A stretch of DNA of 64,000 nt from an uncultured Lachnospiraceae bacterium (GTDB taxonomy: Bacteria; Bacillota; Clostridia; Lachnospirales; Lachnospiraceae), in assembly GCA_905209075.1 (NCBI GenBank), contig CAJLRL010000010.1, positions 22,332 through 86,331 on the forward strand, in the 5' to 3' direction. Under the pieces are notes generated by a model. The model searched no databases, was not told the DNA's origin, and saw only the letters and a program-made list of their open reading frames with translations. Of the stretch, positions 42,709-50,740 are shown one piece after another. The position numbers and the translations under genes were made by a program. Each line of letters begins with the position of its first letter. Position 1 is the first letter of the stretch.

Positions 42709-43065
42709 GTGGATAACTCGGCTGATGGAGCATATGTAAGTGTAAAAAATATGTTTTCAGAGACCAGCAAGTATGTGAATTCTACTAATTTTTCAAGTGC
42801 AGATATTGATAACAAGTTTGGACAGACAAACGTATATTTTAACAATGCTATAATGCCGGCAGGGGCAAATGGAAGCATAAATATAGAAAACTCTTTTGGA
42901 GAAACAAATATATATATTCCGCGAATATGGCGTGCAGAAATTATAAGAAATGCAACATTCGGTGAAGTAAATGTACACGGACAGGGAAATAATGATATGG
43001 ATGCACATTTTATAGTAATAAAGGCTGATTGTACATTTGGAGAAATTAATATATACTTTGAATAA
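42709..43065 (+). CDS. LiaF-like protein, C-terminal domain (frameshifted half)
   Basis: This region encodes the beta-helical C-terminal domain of LiaF-like proteins, with the repeated pattern NKFGQTNVYF, NSFGETNIYI, ATFGEVNVHG, CTFGEINIYF. The frame is open upstream to about 42646 and has no ribosome binding site at 42709, so it is the continuation of the 42326 gene and not an independent gene. With the frameshift corrected the product is about 245 residues. The partner regulator is the LytTR protein upstream. Confidence 0.8.
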   Translation: MDNSADGAYVSVKNMFSETSKYVNSTNFSSADIDNKFGQTNVYFNNAIMPAGANGSINIENSFGETNIYIPRIWRAEIIRNATFGEVNVHGQGNNDMDAHFIVIKADCTFGEINIYFE

Positions 43066-43116
43066 GTATAGTCAGATGGACTATAAAATTTATTAATAAA
43101 AAGGAAGGGAAATAAA

Positions 43117-44121
43117 ATGGGAAAAGTATTCTTATTCTCGGCCATGTTTTCACTTATATTTTTTGTAGTGGAACTGGCAATTATAACTGTTATGATCGTA
43201 GCTACATGGAAGCTGTATAAAAAGGCTGGTGAGCCTGGATGGGCGGCAATCGTACCTTTTTATAACTCATACATCATGTATAAGATTTCAGGAAAAAAGA
43301 ATTTATTCTGGGCAAGTCTTGTATGCGGCATAGGTACTGCTATTTCATATGCTGTGATGTTAATTGAGGCATATGAACCAGATCCGTATTACTATGGGGC
43401 TAGGTATAGAGGTGGACAGTTTTATTCATATAGTTATGGAGATCCGGACATAAATGTCGCATTGATTGGAGTTTGTGCGGTTTTATTATTAGTATTTGCT
43501 ATAGCTTCACTTGTATTACGCATACTCATGTGTATCGGTCTTGCAAAATCATTTGGACATGGTGGAGGATTTGCATGCGGACTTATTTTTCTGAACATTA
43601 TATTTATCTGTATATTGGGATTTAGCAAGGAGTTCGTATACATCGGACCAAATGGAACTCCATATGGCAGCTCAAATATGTATGGCCAGAATCCATATGG
43701 TCAGCCAAATAACCAGAATATGTATGGTGGAAATATGTATGGTCAGAATCCATACGGCCAGCCAAATAACCAGAATATGTATGGTGGAAATATGTATGGC
43801 CAGAATCCATATGGTCAGCCGGATAACCAGAATATGTATGGTGGAAATATGTATGGTCAGAATCCATATGGCCAGCCGGATAACCAGAATATGTATGGTG
43901 GAAATATATATGGCCAGAATCCATATGGTCAGCCGGATAACCAAAATATGTATAACCAGAATGCATATAGTCAGCAGAATAATCAGAATGTGTATAACCA
44001 GAACACATATAGTCAGGCGGCTGATCAGAATATATCTGATCAGAATCAGCTTTCACAGCAGGCAGGTCAGTCTGCTCCGCAGGATCAGGCAAGACCATGG
44101 AATGATATATATAACCAATAA
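43117..44121 (+). CDS. DUF5684-like membrane protein with Asn/Tyr/Gly/Gln repeat tail
   Basis: The protein has 334 residues. The N-terminal 170 hold four or five membrane helices with WKLYKKAGEPGWAAIVPFYN, GLAKSFGHGGGFACGLIFLN and LGFSKEFVYIGPNG, the pattern of the DUF5684 family. The tail from about residue 187 consists of five 19-residue repeats (NMYGQNPYGQP, then NNQNMYGG) and degenerate copies, followed by a Gln/Ser end. The tail is intrinsically disordered in character. Its role is unknown. AAGGAAGGG precedes the ATG. Confidence 0.85.
   Translation: MGKVFLFSAMFSLIFFVVELAIITVMIVATWKLYKKAGEPGWAAIVPFYNSYIMYKISGKKNLFWASLVCGIGTAISYAVMLIEAYEPDPYYYGARYRGGQFYSYSYGDPDINVALIGVCAVLLLVFAIASLVLRILMCIGLAKSFGHGGGFACGLIFLNIIFICILGFSKEFVYIGPNGTPYGSSNMYGQNPYGQPNNQNMYGGNMYGQNPYGQPNNQNMYGGNMYGQNPYGQPDNQNMYGGNMYGQNPYGQPDNQNMYGGNIYGQNPYGQPDNQNMYNQNAYSQQNNQNVYNQNTYSQAADQNISDQNQLSQQAGQSAPQDQARPWNDIYNQ
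43675..43959 (+). repeat. Five tandem 57-bp repeats inside the DUF5684-like gene
   Basis: The unit AATATGTATGGYCAGAATCC continues for 57 bp and recurs in register five times with few changes, starting at 43675, 43732, 43789, 43846 and 43903. In-frame repeats of 19 codons can expand or contract without frameshift. Confidence 0.93.
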
Positions 44122-44146
44122 TTATAGTAAAAAGTTGTATTATTCC

Positions 44147-44174
44147 TTGACATATGGTTTCACAGTACTATAAT
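44147..44174 (+). promoter_or_regulatory. Promoter of the T-box / BASS transporter unit
   Basis: Perfect TTGACA (44147-44152), a 16-bp spacer and perfect TATAAT (44169-44174). Confidence 0.88.
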
Positions 44175-44204
44175 ACATATTATCAAAAGAAATTTATAAA
44201 TATT

Positions 44205-44480
44205 GTTCACCAAAATTCGTTGACGAGAACAATGCCGAGTTTTGATCTATTTTCAGAGAGCCTGTGTATGGTGTGAACAGGTAATGATCAGATTTTGGAT
44301 ATCCTCTCTAAGAAGCAGGCTGAATGCATAGTATATGCCAGTAAACCTCGCCGGTGTCCACCGTTATATGGATAGCATATGTTGGTATGTAAAGTGTCGC
44401 ATTCTTATGCGGAATCAGGGTGGTAACGCGGATTATATTCGTCCCTTTTCAGATATATTTCTGGAAAGGGATTTTTTTAT
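44205..44480 (+). promoter_or_regulatory. T-box riboswitch
   Basis: The T-box sequence AGGGTGGTAACGCGG is at 44417-44431. AGAGAGCCTG and GGTGTGAACAGG (44255-44281) are the distal Stem I elements, with CCTG pairing CAGG. The terminator TCCCTTTTCAG (44442-44452) pairs with CTGGAAAGGGA (44461-44471), then TTTTTT. Uncharged tRNA would favour read-through into the transporter gene. I could not fix the specifier codon by eye, so the amino acid is open. Confidence 0.93.
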
Positions 44481-44524
44481 CCCAAAGAGTTTTAGTGGAC
44501 AGAAAATGTTAAGGAGGCATTGTA

Positions 44525-45568
44525 ATGAAAGCATTACAAAAAGTAAGCAAATTTTTATCAGATTATACTTCAATAGTAGTTATAGCTATTGCAGTGGTAA
44601 CATTTTTTATTCCAAATATGATGGCATGGGTAAACCAGATGTTATTTGTTGATCCCGTGTCAAATAAATTCACAAGTCAGTCTATAATAATCGGTATCAT
44701 AATGTTCAGCATGGGTCTTACACTCACAACGCAGGATTTTAAAATACTGGCACAAAGACCATTTGATATATGTGTAGGTGCTATAGCACAGTATCTTATA
44801 ATGCCGTTTTTGGCATTTGGAATCTCAAAAGTGCTTGGACTTCCGGATGGGATCGCACTTGGACTCATCCTTGTAGGCTGTTGTCCGGGAGGTGTGTCAT
44901 CAAATATCATGTCATATCTTTGCGGAGGAGATGTAGCATTCTCCGTAGGGATGACTACAGTATCTACAATATTATCACCATTTATGACACCGCTTCTTGT
45001 ATCTTTCCTTGCAAGCGGAACACATATTTCAATCAAAGCACTTCCGATGTTTGTATCTATCGTTGAGACTGTAATACTTCCCGTAGCGGCTGGATTTTTA
45101 CTCAACTATTTACTTGGAAAGAAGAAAGCATTTGCAGAGGCTCAGAAGGTTATGCCGGGCATTGCAGTTCTTGGTCTTGCATGTGTAGTTGGTGGCGTTG
45201 TATCATCACAGGGTTCTAAATTCTTTGAATCAGGAGTTGTTATATTTGTAGCAGTTCTTTTACACAATGGTCTGGGATATCTCCTTGGTTATGGTGCAGG
45301 AAAGCTTGTCGGAATGAATACGGCAAAGAAAAGAACTATTTCTATAGAGGTGGGAATGCAGAATGCCGGACTTGCCACAAATCTTGCCACAACAACAGCA
45401 CAGTTTGCGTCTACACCGGAATCAGCTATAATCTGTGCGGTATCATGTACATGGCATTCGATTTCAGGAACACTCCTTGCCGGAGCCTTTGCCCTTAAAG
45501 ACAAGATGGCTGCAAAAAAAGCAGATGAGGCGGCTGATGGTAATACAGTGGATGGAGCAAATGCATAA
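44525..45568 (+). CDS. BASS-family (bile acid:Na+ symporter-like) transporter under T-box control
   Basis: The protein has 347 residues with nine or ten membrane helices. Family segments are present: FSMGLTLTTQDFKILAQRP, LVGCCPGGVSSNIMSYLCGG, and SIEVGMQNAGLATNLA with the sodium-site residues near the C-terminal half. It should take up an organic anion with sodium. Bacterial relatives move pantoate, keto acids or similar compounds, and control by a T-box suggests an amino acid or its precursor. AAGGAGG precedes the ATG, and a terminator follows. Confidence 0.92.
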   Translation: MKALQKVSKFLSDYTSIVVIAIAVVTFFIPNMMAWVNQMLFVDPVSNKFTSQSIIIGIIMFSMGLTLTTQDFKILAQRPFDICVGAIAQYLIMPFLAFGISKVLGLPDGIALGLILVGCCPGGVSSNIMSYLCGGDVAFSVGMTTVSTILSPFMTPLLVSFLASGTHISIKALPMFVSIVETVILPVAAGFLLNYLLGKKKAFAEAQKVMPGIAVLGLACVVGGVVSSQGSKFFESGVVIFVAVLLHNGLGYLLGYGAGKLVGMNTAKKRTISIEVGMQNAGLATNLATTTAQFASTPESAIICAVSCTWHSISGTLLAGAFALKDKMAAKKADEAADGNTVDGANA

Positions 45569-45607
45569 TTTTTAATAAATACATCCCCCCAAGGGGCTTG
45601 TGAGAGA

Positions 45608-45642
45608 AAGCTGGGCTTGTTAGAATAAGCTCAGCTTTTTTT
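45608..45642 (+). terminator. Terminator after the BASS transporter gene
   Basis: AAGCTGGGCTT (45608-45618) pairs with AAGCTCAGCTT (45627-45637), continuing into a T run. Confidence 0.85.
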
Positions 45643-45673
45643 AGCAAACACATATTTTATCTGGAGGGAATAA

Positions 45674-47278
45674 ATGAGAAAAAGAAGTATTGAAAAAAAA
45701 TGTGCAGCCATACTGTTTGCTGCATCGCTTAGTCTGGGTGTGGCAGCGTGTGGAACAACGGACGGCGGTTATGACAGCTCTGAGGGCGGAGCCAAAACGG
45801 CATCGGGCAGTGAGTGGGATATGACTAACACTATAGTATATGGTTCGAACGATTATACCCGTATAAATCCGGCAATGGATGAGCATGGCGAGATAAATGC
45901 CCTGCTTTTTGACGGGCTTACAGATCATGATGGGGATAATCAGGTCGTTCCGCGCCTGGCAAAAAGCTGGGATTATGATGAAAGCACATATACATATACA
46001 TTTCATCTGGAAGAGGGTGTGAAATGGCACGATGGTCAGCCGTTTACAGCAGATGATGTAAAATTTACGATAGAGGCGATAATGAATCCTGACAACGGAT
46101 CGGAAAATGCTCCAAACTACGAGGATGTAGAGGAAATAAATGTATTTGACGACTACACAGTTTCCTTTAAACTAAAGGCTCCGAATGTGGCATTTCTTGA
46201 TTACATGACAATGGCGATCCTGCCAAAACATCTTCTCGAGGGAGAGGATATGCAGGAGTCGGACTTCTTTAGAAATCCGGTTGGAACAGGTCCATACAAA
46301 CTGGAAAGATGGGATGACGGGCAGGCGATCATTTTAAAGAAAAACGAAGATTATTTTGCAGGAGCGGCAAATATAGACAGAATTGTCTTTAAAATTGTTA
46401 CTGATGCGAATGCGAGAGCGCTCCAGCTTAAATCGGGAGAGCTTAATCTGTCACAGGTCACACCAAAAGATGCGGCAAACTTTGGAAGTAATGACGGATA
46501 CACAGTCTATGATATGAAAACATCTGATTACAGGGGAATATTATATAATTTTGCGAATGAATACTGGAAAGAAAATTCAGATCTGATACCGGCTATCAAT
46601 TATGCAATAGACAGGCAGGCGATAGTAGATGCGGTGCTTTTGGGACATGGAGAGATAGCTTACGGTCCGCTCCAGAGAAATAAATATAATAATGAAAATG
46701 TAGAACATTATGATTTTGATCTGGAAAAGTCAGCAGAAGCTTTTGAGGCGGCCGGATGTAAAAAAGATGATGATGGATACTGGACAAGAAACGGGAAGCG
46801 GATAGGATTTACTATAAATGCATCACCGGATGATCAGGTCAGGATCGATATGGCGCAGATAGCAGCGCAGCAGCTCCGTGAGGCGGGACTTGATGTAAAA
46901 GCTGATGTGCCGGCTGAGGGAATCGACTGGGGCGGACAGGAATGCTGCATAATCGGCTGGGGATCACCATTTGATGCGGACGATCATACATATAAAGTTT
47001 TCGGTACGGATAAAGGTGCAAACTATTCCGGATATTCAAACAAGCTTGTAGATGAATATCTGACAAAGGCGAGGGAGACAGACGACGAGACATTAAGAGC
47101 TGAATATTATGATAAATTCCAGGAAGAACTTGCCAAAACACCGGCATATACATTTTTCTGCTATATAGATGCAATGTATGTAGCAGATAACGGCATAAAA
47201 GGGATTAATAAAGATACGGTACTGGGGCATCATGGAGTGGGCATATTCTGGAATGTCTGTGAATGGACGATGGAATAA
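45674..47278 (+). CDS. ABC transporter substrate-binding lipoprotein, peptide/nickel (SBP_bac_5) family
   Basis: The protein has 534 residues. A signal sequence ends in a lipobox (LGVAAC, Cys26), so it is anchored outside the membrane. The family pattern is clear: LTDHDGDNQVVPRLAKSWDY, FHLEEGVKWHDGQPFTADDV, NPVGTGPYKLERW and NAIDRQAIVDA-like sequence near 310. The expected ligand is an oligopeptide or a related compound. GGAGGG precedes the ATG. It is the first gene of a complete importer operon. Confidence 0.93.
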   Translation: MRKRSIEKKCAAILFAASLSLGVAACGTTDGGYDSSEGGAKTASGSEWDMTNTIVYGSNDYTRINPAMDEHGEINALLFDGLTDHDGDNQVVPRLAKSWDYDESTYTYTFHLEEGVKWHDGQPFTADDVKFTIEAIMNPDNGSENAPNYEDVEEINVFDDYTVSFKLKAPNVAFLDYMTMAILPKHLLEGEDMQESDFFRNPVGTGPYKLERWDDGQAIILKKNEDYFAGAANIDRIVFKIVTDANARALQLKSGELNLSQVTPKDAANFGSNDGYTVYDMKTSDYRGILYNFANEYWKENSDLIPAINYAIDRQAIVDAVLLGHGEIAYGPLQRNKYNNENVEHYDFDLEKSAEAFEAAGCKKDDDGYWTRNGKRIGFTINASPDDQVRIDMAQIAAQQLREAGLDVKADVPAEGIDWGGQECCIIGWGSPFDADDHTYKVFGTDKGANYSGYSNKLVDEYLTKARETDDETLRAEYYDKFQEELAKTPAYTFFCYIDAMYVADNGIKGINKDTVLGHHGVGIFWNVCEWTME

Positions 47279-47370
47279 ATGGTCTAAAAATACTGATGCT
47301 TGAAAAAGAATATAATAATATCCCCCCATAGGGCTTGCCGACCTGTAAACATGCTGATATCATTACGCAT

Positions 47371-48849
47371 ATGAACATGAATACACCGCAAATATTAAAA
47401 GTAGAAAATTTAAAAGTGGTTTTTGATTCTGCAAAAGGATATATTACAGCAGTAAAAGATGTAAACTTTGCACTGCGTAAAGGGGAAATCCTTGCTCTTG
47501 TCGGCGAGTCGGGAAGCGGAAAAACAGTACTGTGTAAAAGTCTCATGGGGCTTTTGCCGGGAAATGCATTATGTACCGGAACTAAGAGTAAAGGTTTGCG
47601 CTACGCTATGATTTTTCAGGATCCGCTCACGGCACTTGATCCATCTATGAAAGTAGGCAGACAGATTGCGGAGGCAATTTATATTTATGAAAAAAGCTGT
47701 GGTAGAAAGCCGGTCAGATCGCAGGTTAACAGAAGGGTTATAGAACTTCTTGAAACAGTGGGAATTGATAATGCAGAAGAAAGAAGCCGGATGTATCCAC
47801 ATGATTTTTCAGGTGGAATGAGGCAGAGAGTTGTAATTGCGATAGCACTGGCGGCAAAACCACAGATACTTTTGGCAGATGAACCTACAACTGCGCTTGA
47901 TGTGAAAACACAGGCGCAGATTCTTGCGTTATTGGGGAATCTAAGGGAAAAACTTCAAATGTCGATCATACTTGTTTCCCATGATCTTAGGGTGGTAAGA
48001 CAGATTGCCGACAGGGCAGCAGTCATGAAGGATGGAGAAATTGTAGAAATTGAATCAGTGGACAGGATATTTGAAAAACCAAAGCATGCATACACAAAGG
48101 AGCTTCTGGAAGCATCAAACGCAGTCCACGCAATAGATAATGATATAAAAAACGAGAATAAAACGAATAAAAATGACGGAAATATAAATAATAATGCAGC
48201 AATTTTAGAGATAAATCATCTGTCACATTCATTTAAACTCGGAAGAAAAAGCAGAAAAACAGTATTTACGAATCTATCTTTTTCAGTAAATAAAAACGAA
48301 ATAATAGGGATTATCGGGGCATCCGGCTCAGGAAAGTCAACATTGGCAAAATGCATAATGGGGATAATCAAACCGGAAAAAGGTGTTATAAATTTTATCG
48401 GGCAGCAGGGACGGAAGAATGATGGCAGTATACAGATTGTATTTCAGGATTCAACGTCAAGCCTTGATCCGCGCATGAAGATCGCCGATATAATCGCAGA
48501 ACCGCTTAGAATAAACCACATAAAAACAAAACGGAATGGCGCAAGAGAAGAGGCTGCATTTCAGCTTAAATATGTCGGATTAGATCAAAGTTATCTGGAC
48601 AGGTATCCGGCAGAATTGTCAGGTGGACAGCGTCAGCGTGTAGCGATAGCGAGAGCACTTTGCACGGAGCCGGAGCTGCTCATAGCGGATGAGGCATTAT
48701 CAGCACTTGATGTATCGACGCAAAAGCAGATAGTGGAACTATTCAGGCATATAAGGCAGGAACATGATTGTACGATCCTGTTTATCTCCCACGATTTGGA
48801 ACTTGTAAATAGTCTGTGTGATAGGATTATAAAAATAGATGATAATTAA
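47371..48849 (+). CDS. Fused double ATPase of a peptide-type ABC transporter (OppD-OppF fusion)
   Basis: The protein has about 492 residues and carries two full ABC domains in one chain. The first has Walker A GESGSGKT, signature FSGGMRQRV and Walker B ILLADEPTTALD. The second starts near residue 270 with Walker A GASGSGKS, signature LSGGQRQRV and LLIADEALSALD. They are joined by an Asn/Lys-rich linker. Both would power the two permeases that follow. The start is uncertain: ATG 47371 or 47377 lacks a clear ribosome binding site, and the frame opens at a TTG at 47335. Confidence 0.93.
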   Translation: MNMNTPQILKVENLKVVFDSAKGYITAVKDVNFALRKGEILALVGESGSGKTVLCKSLMGLLPGNALCTGTKSKGLRYAMIFQDPLTALDPSMKVGRQIAEAIYIYEKSCGRKPVRSQVNRRVIELLETVGIDNAEERSRMYPHDFSGGMRQRVVIAIALAAKPQILLADEPTTALDVKTQAQILALLGNLREKLQMSIILVSHDLRVVRQIADRAAVMKDGEIVEIESVDRIFEKPKHAYTKELLEASNAVHAIDNDIKNENKTNKNDGNINNNAAILEINHLSHSFKLGRKSRKTVFTNLSFSVNKNEIIGIIGASGSGKSTLAKCIMGIIKPEKGVINFIGQQGRKNDGSIQIVFQDSTSSLDPRMKIADIIAEPLRINHIKTKRNGAREEAAFQLKYVGLDQSYLDRYPAELSGGQRQRVAIARALCTEPELLIADEALSALDVSTQKQIVELFRHIRQEHDCTILFISHDLELVNSLCDRIIKIDDN

Positions 48850-49825
48850 TGATAAAAAAATAAAACCGGGAATTTTATATTTTTCAAAGAAGTTTGCTAT
48901 TTTTGTTTTAAGTGTAATTATTCTCTCCGTGATCGTATTCTGGATATCGAGGCTTACGCCTACAGATCCTCTGCAATCCTATTATGGGGAGCGCACAGAA
49001 AAAATGACCGTAGAACAAAAAGCCGCAGCGCGCGAAAAACTCGGGCTGAACGATCCAATCCCGGTGCAGTATGTACGCTGGATAGAGGAGGCTGTGCGTG
49101 GAGATTTCGGGATATCGTACAAATACAAACAGCCGGTGCTTGCGGTTATACAGGGCAGGGCAGGAAATACGATCATACTTGGCGGAATCGGATTTTTACT
49201 TACTTTTGCAGGGGCATTGGCAGTCGGGATGTTGTGCGCAAGGCATGAGGGCAGCATATTTGACAGGATAATGTGTAAAGCGGGAACTTTTTCAAGCTGT
49301 ATACCGGAATTCTGGCTGGCACTCGTTCTGATATTACTGTTTTGCGTGACATGGAAGATACTTCCAAGCAGCGGAGCATATACAATAGGAAAAGAAAGCA
49401 GTCTGGTAGACCGCATAAGACATCTTATCCTGCCAATGCTCGTGATAGTGCTGGGACATCTGTGGTATTACGCATATATGATAAGAAATATGCTTATAGA
49501 CGAAGGAAAAAAAGACTATGTGCTTTTATGCCGCTCAAAAGGGCTGAAAAGAAACCAGATAATTACAAGGCACTGCCTTAGAAACATACTTCCGGAATAT
49601 ATAAGCATGATGGCGGTGTCAGTGCCGCATATACTTGGCGGGACATACATAGTGGAAATGGTATTTTCTTATCCCGGACTTGGAACACTTTCGTATGAAA
49701 GTGCCAGATATGCTGATTACAATATGCTTATGGTAATGTGCCTTCTGACAGGGATCATAGTTATATTCAGCAATATGCTGGGACAGATCATTAGCGAGCA
49801 GATAGATCCAAGGGTGCACATATGA
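48839..49825 (+). CDS. Peptide-type ABC transporter permease (DppB/OppB-like)
   Basis: The protein has 328 residues and six membrane helices. The N-terminal helix is followed by LGLNDPIPVQYVRW, and the cytoplasmic EAA-type loop reads LLCRSKGLKRNQIITRHCLR. It overlaps the ATPase gene by 11 bp and the next permease by four. Confidence 0.93.
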   Translation: MIINDKKIKPGILYFSKKFAIFVLSVIILSVIVFWISRLTPTDPLQSYYGERTEKMTVEQKAAAREKLGLNDPIPVQYVRWIEEAVRGDFGISYKYKQPVLAVIQGRAGNTIILGGIGFLLTFAGALAVGMLCARHEGSIFDRIMCKAGTFSSCIPEFWLALVLILLFCVTWKILPSSGAYTIGKESSLVDRIRHLILPMLVIVLGHLWYYAYMIRNMLIDEGKKDYVLLCRSKGLKRNQIITRHCLRNILPEYISMMAVSVPHILGGTYIVEMVFSYPGLGTLSYESARYADYNMLMVMCLLTGIIVIFSNMLGQIISEQIDPRVHI

Positions 49826-50667
49826 AAACACATGAAATAGGAAAAAAAATAAAAAATAATAAAGAAATAAAATATGATAAAAATGGGTTTCCGGTGGTAT
49901 CAGTGGCGATTCTGGCATTAATAATTTCAGGCTGCTTATTTGCAGACCTTATCACGACAAGAGAGCCTGGGTATATGGATCTGGTAAACTATACAAAGGC
50001 TCCCGGAACGGAATTTTTATTCGGAACTGACACTATGGGGCGGGATATATTTTCCTGCATATGGTATGGCGGAAGAGTGTCTATATCGATAGGGATAATC
50101 TCTACTATAATATCCACAGTGATAGCGGTCATATATGGATCGCTAAGTGCGATGGCAGGGGATATAGCAGATACGTGTATGATGAGATTTGTGGAGATAC
50201 TTTTGTCGATACCAACACTGCTCCTCGTAGTTTTTTTACAGGCGGTGATGGGAGATGCGACTGTCGCATCTATCTCGGTAGTTATCGGGCTTACAAGCTG
50301 GTGCAGCATCGCAAAGATCGTCCGCACAGAAGTAAAAAAACTAAAAAACAGCGAATATGTCATCGCCGCAAAATGTATGGGAGGCGGTTTTGGGTACATA
50401 CTCCGCAGGCATCTTGTGCCGAACTTTATACCATCAATTATGTTTATGGTGGTCATGAATGTAAGAGCGGCGATTGTTGCCGAATCAACTTTAAGTTTCA
50501 TGGGGATCGGACTTCCGGTTGAGGTGATCTCGTGGGGAAGCATGCTCTCACTCGCACAAAATGCACTGATGACAGATGCGTGGTGGATAATAATAATACC
50601 GGGAGCATTTCTCGTTACATTTCTTATGTGCCTTACGAACGTGGGACACTGGATACAAAGCAGATAA
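49822..50667 (+). CDS. Peptide-type ABC transporter permease (DppC/OppC-like)
   Basis: The protein has 281 residues. FLFGTDTMGRDIFSCIWYGG is the strong family signature, and the EAA loop is AAKCMGGGFGYILRRHLVPN. Its ATG shares ATGA with the previous gene. It ends the importer operon. Confidence 0.95.
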   Translation: MKTHEIGKKIKNNKEIKYDKNGFPVVSVAILALIISGCLFADLITTREPGYMDLVNYTKAPGTEFLFGTDTMGRDIFSCIWYGGRVSISIGIISTIISTVIAVIYGSLSAMAGDIADTCMMRFVEILLSIPTLLLVVFLQAVMGDATVASISVVIGLTSWCSIAKIVRTEVKKLKNSEYVIAAKCMGGGFGYILRRHLVPNFIPSIMFMVVMNVRAAIVAESTLSFMGIGLPVEVISWGSMLSLAQNALMTDAWWIIIIPGAFLVTFLMCLTNVGHWIQSR

Positions 50668-50687
50668 TAAATTGTAATTCAAAGCAC

Positions 50688-50727
50688 AATCCGCTATACT
50701 ATAGCCATAGTACAGCGGATTTTATTT
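50688..50727 (+). terminator. Terminator of the peptide ABC operon
   Basis: AATCCGCT-AT-ACTAT pairs with ATAGT-AC-AGCGGATT (50688-50722), then TTATTTTT. Confidence 0.88.
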
Positions 50728-50740
50728 TTGGGAGGATTAT

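Noticed and set aside
43675..43959. CRISPR array
   Set aside because: The repeats are tandem coding units without unique spacers.
43622..44173. Long open frames on both strands across the repeat tail of the DUF5684-like gene
   Set aside because: They follow from the 57-bp period, which keeps every frame open. They have no ribosome binding sites and consist only of repeats.
44335..44652. Open frame across the T-box leader
   Set aside because: It covers the T-box and terminator and continues out of frame into the transporter gene.
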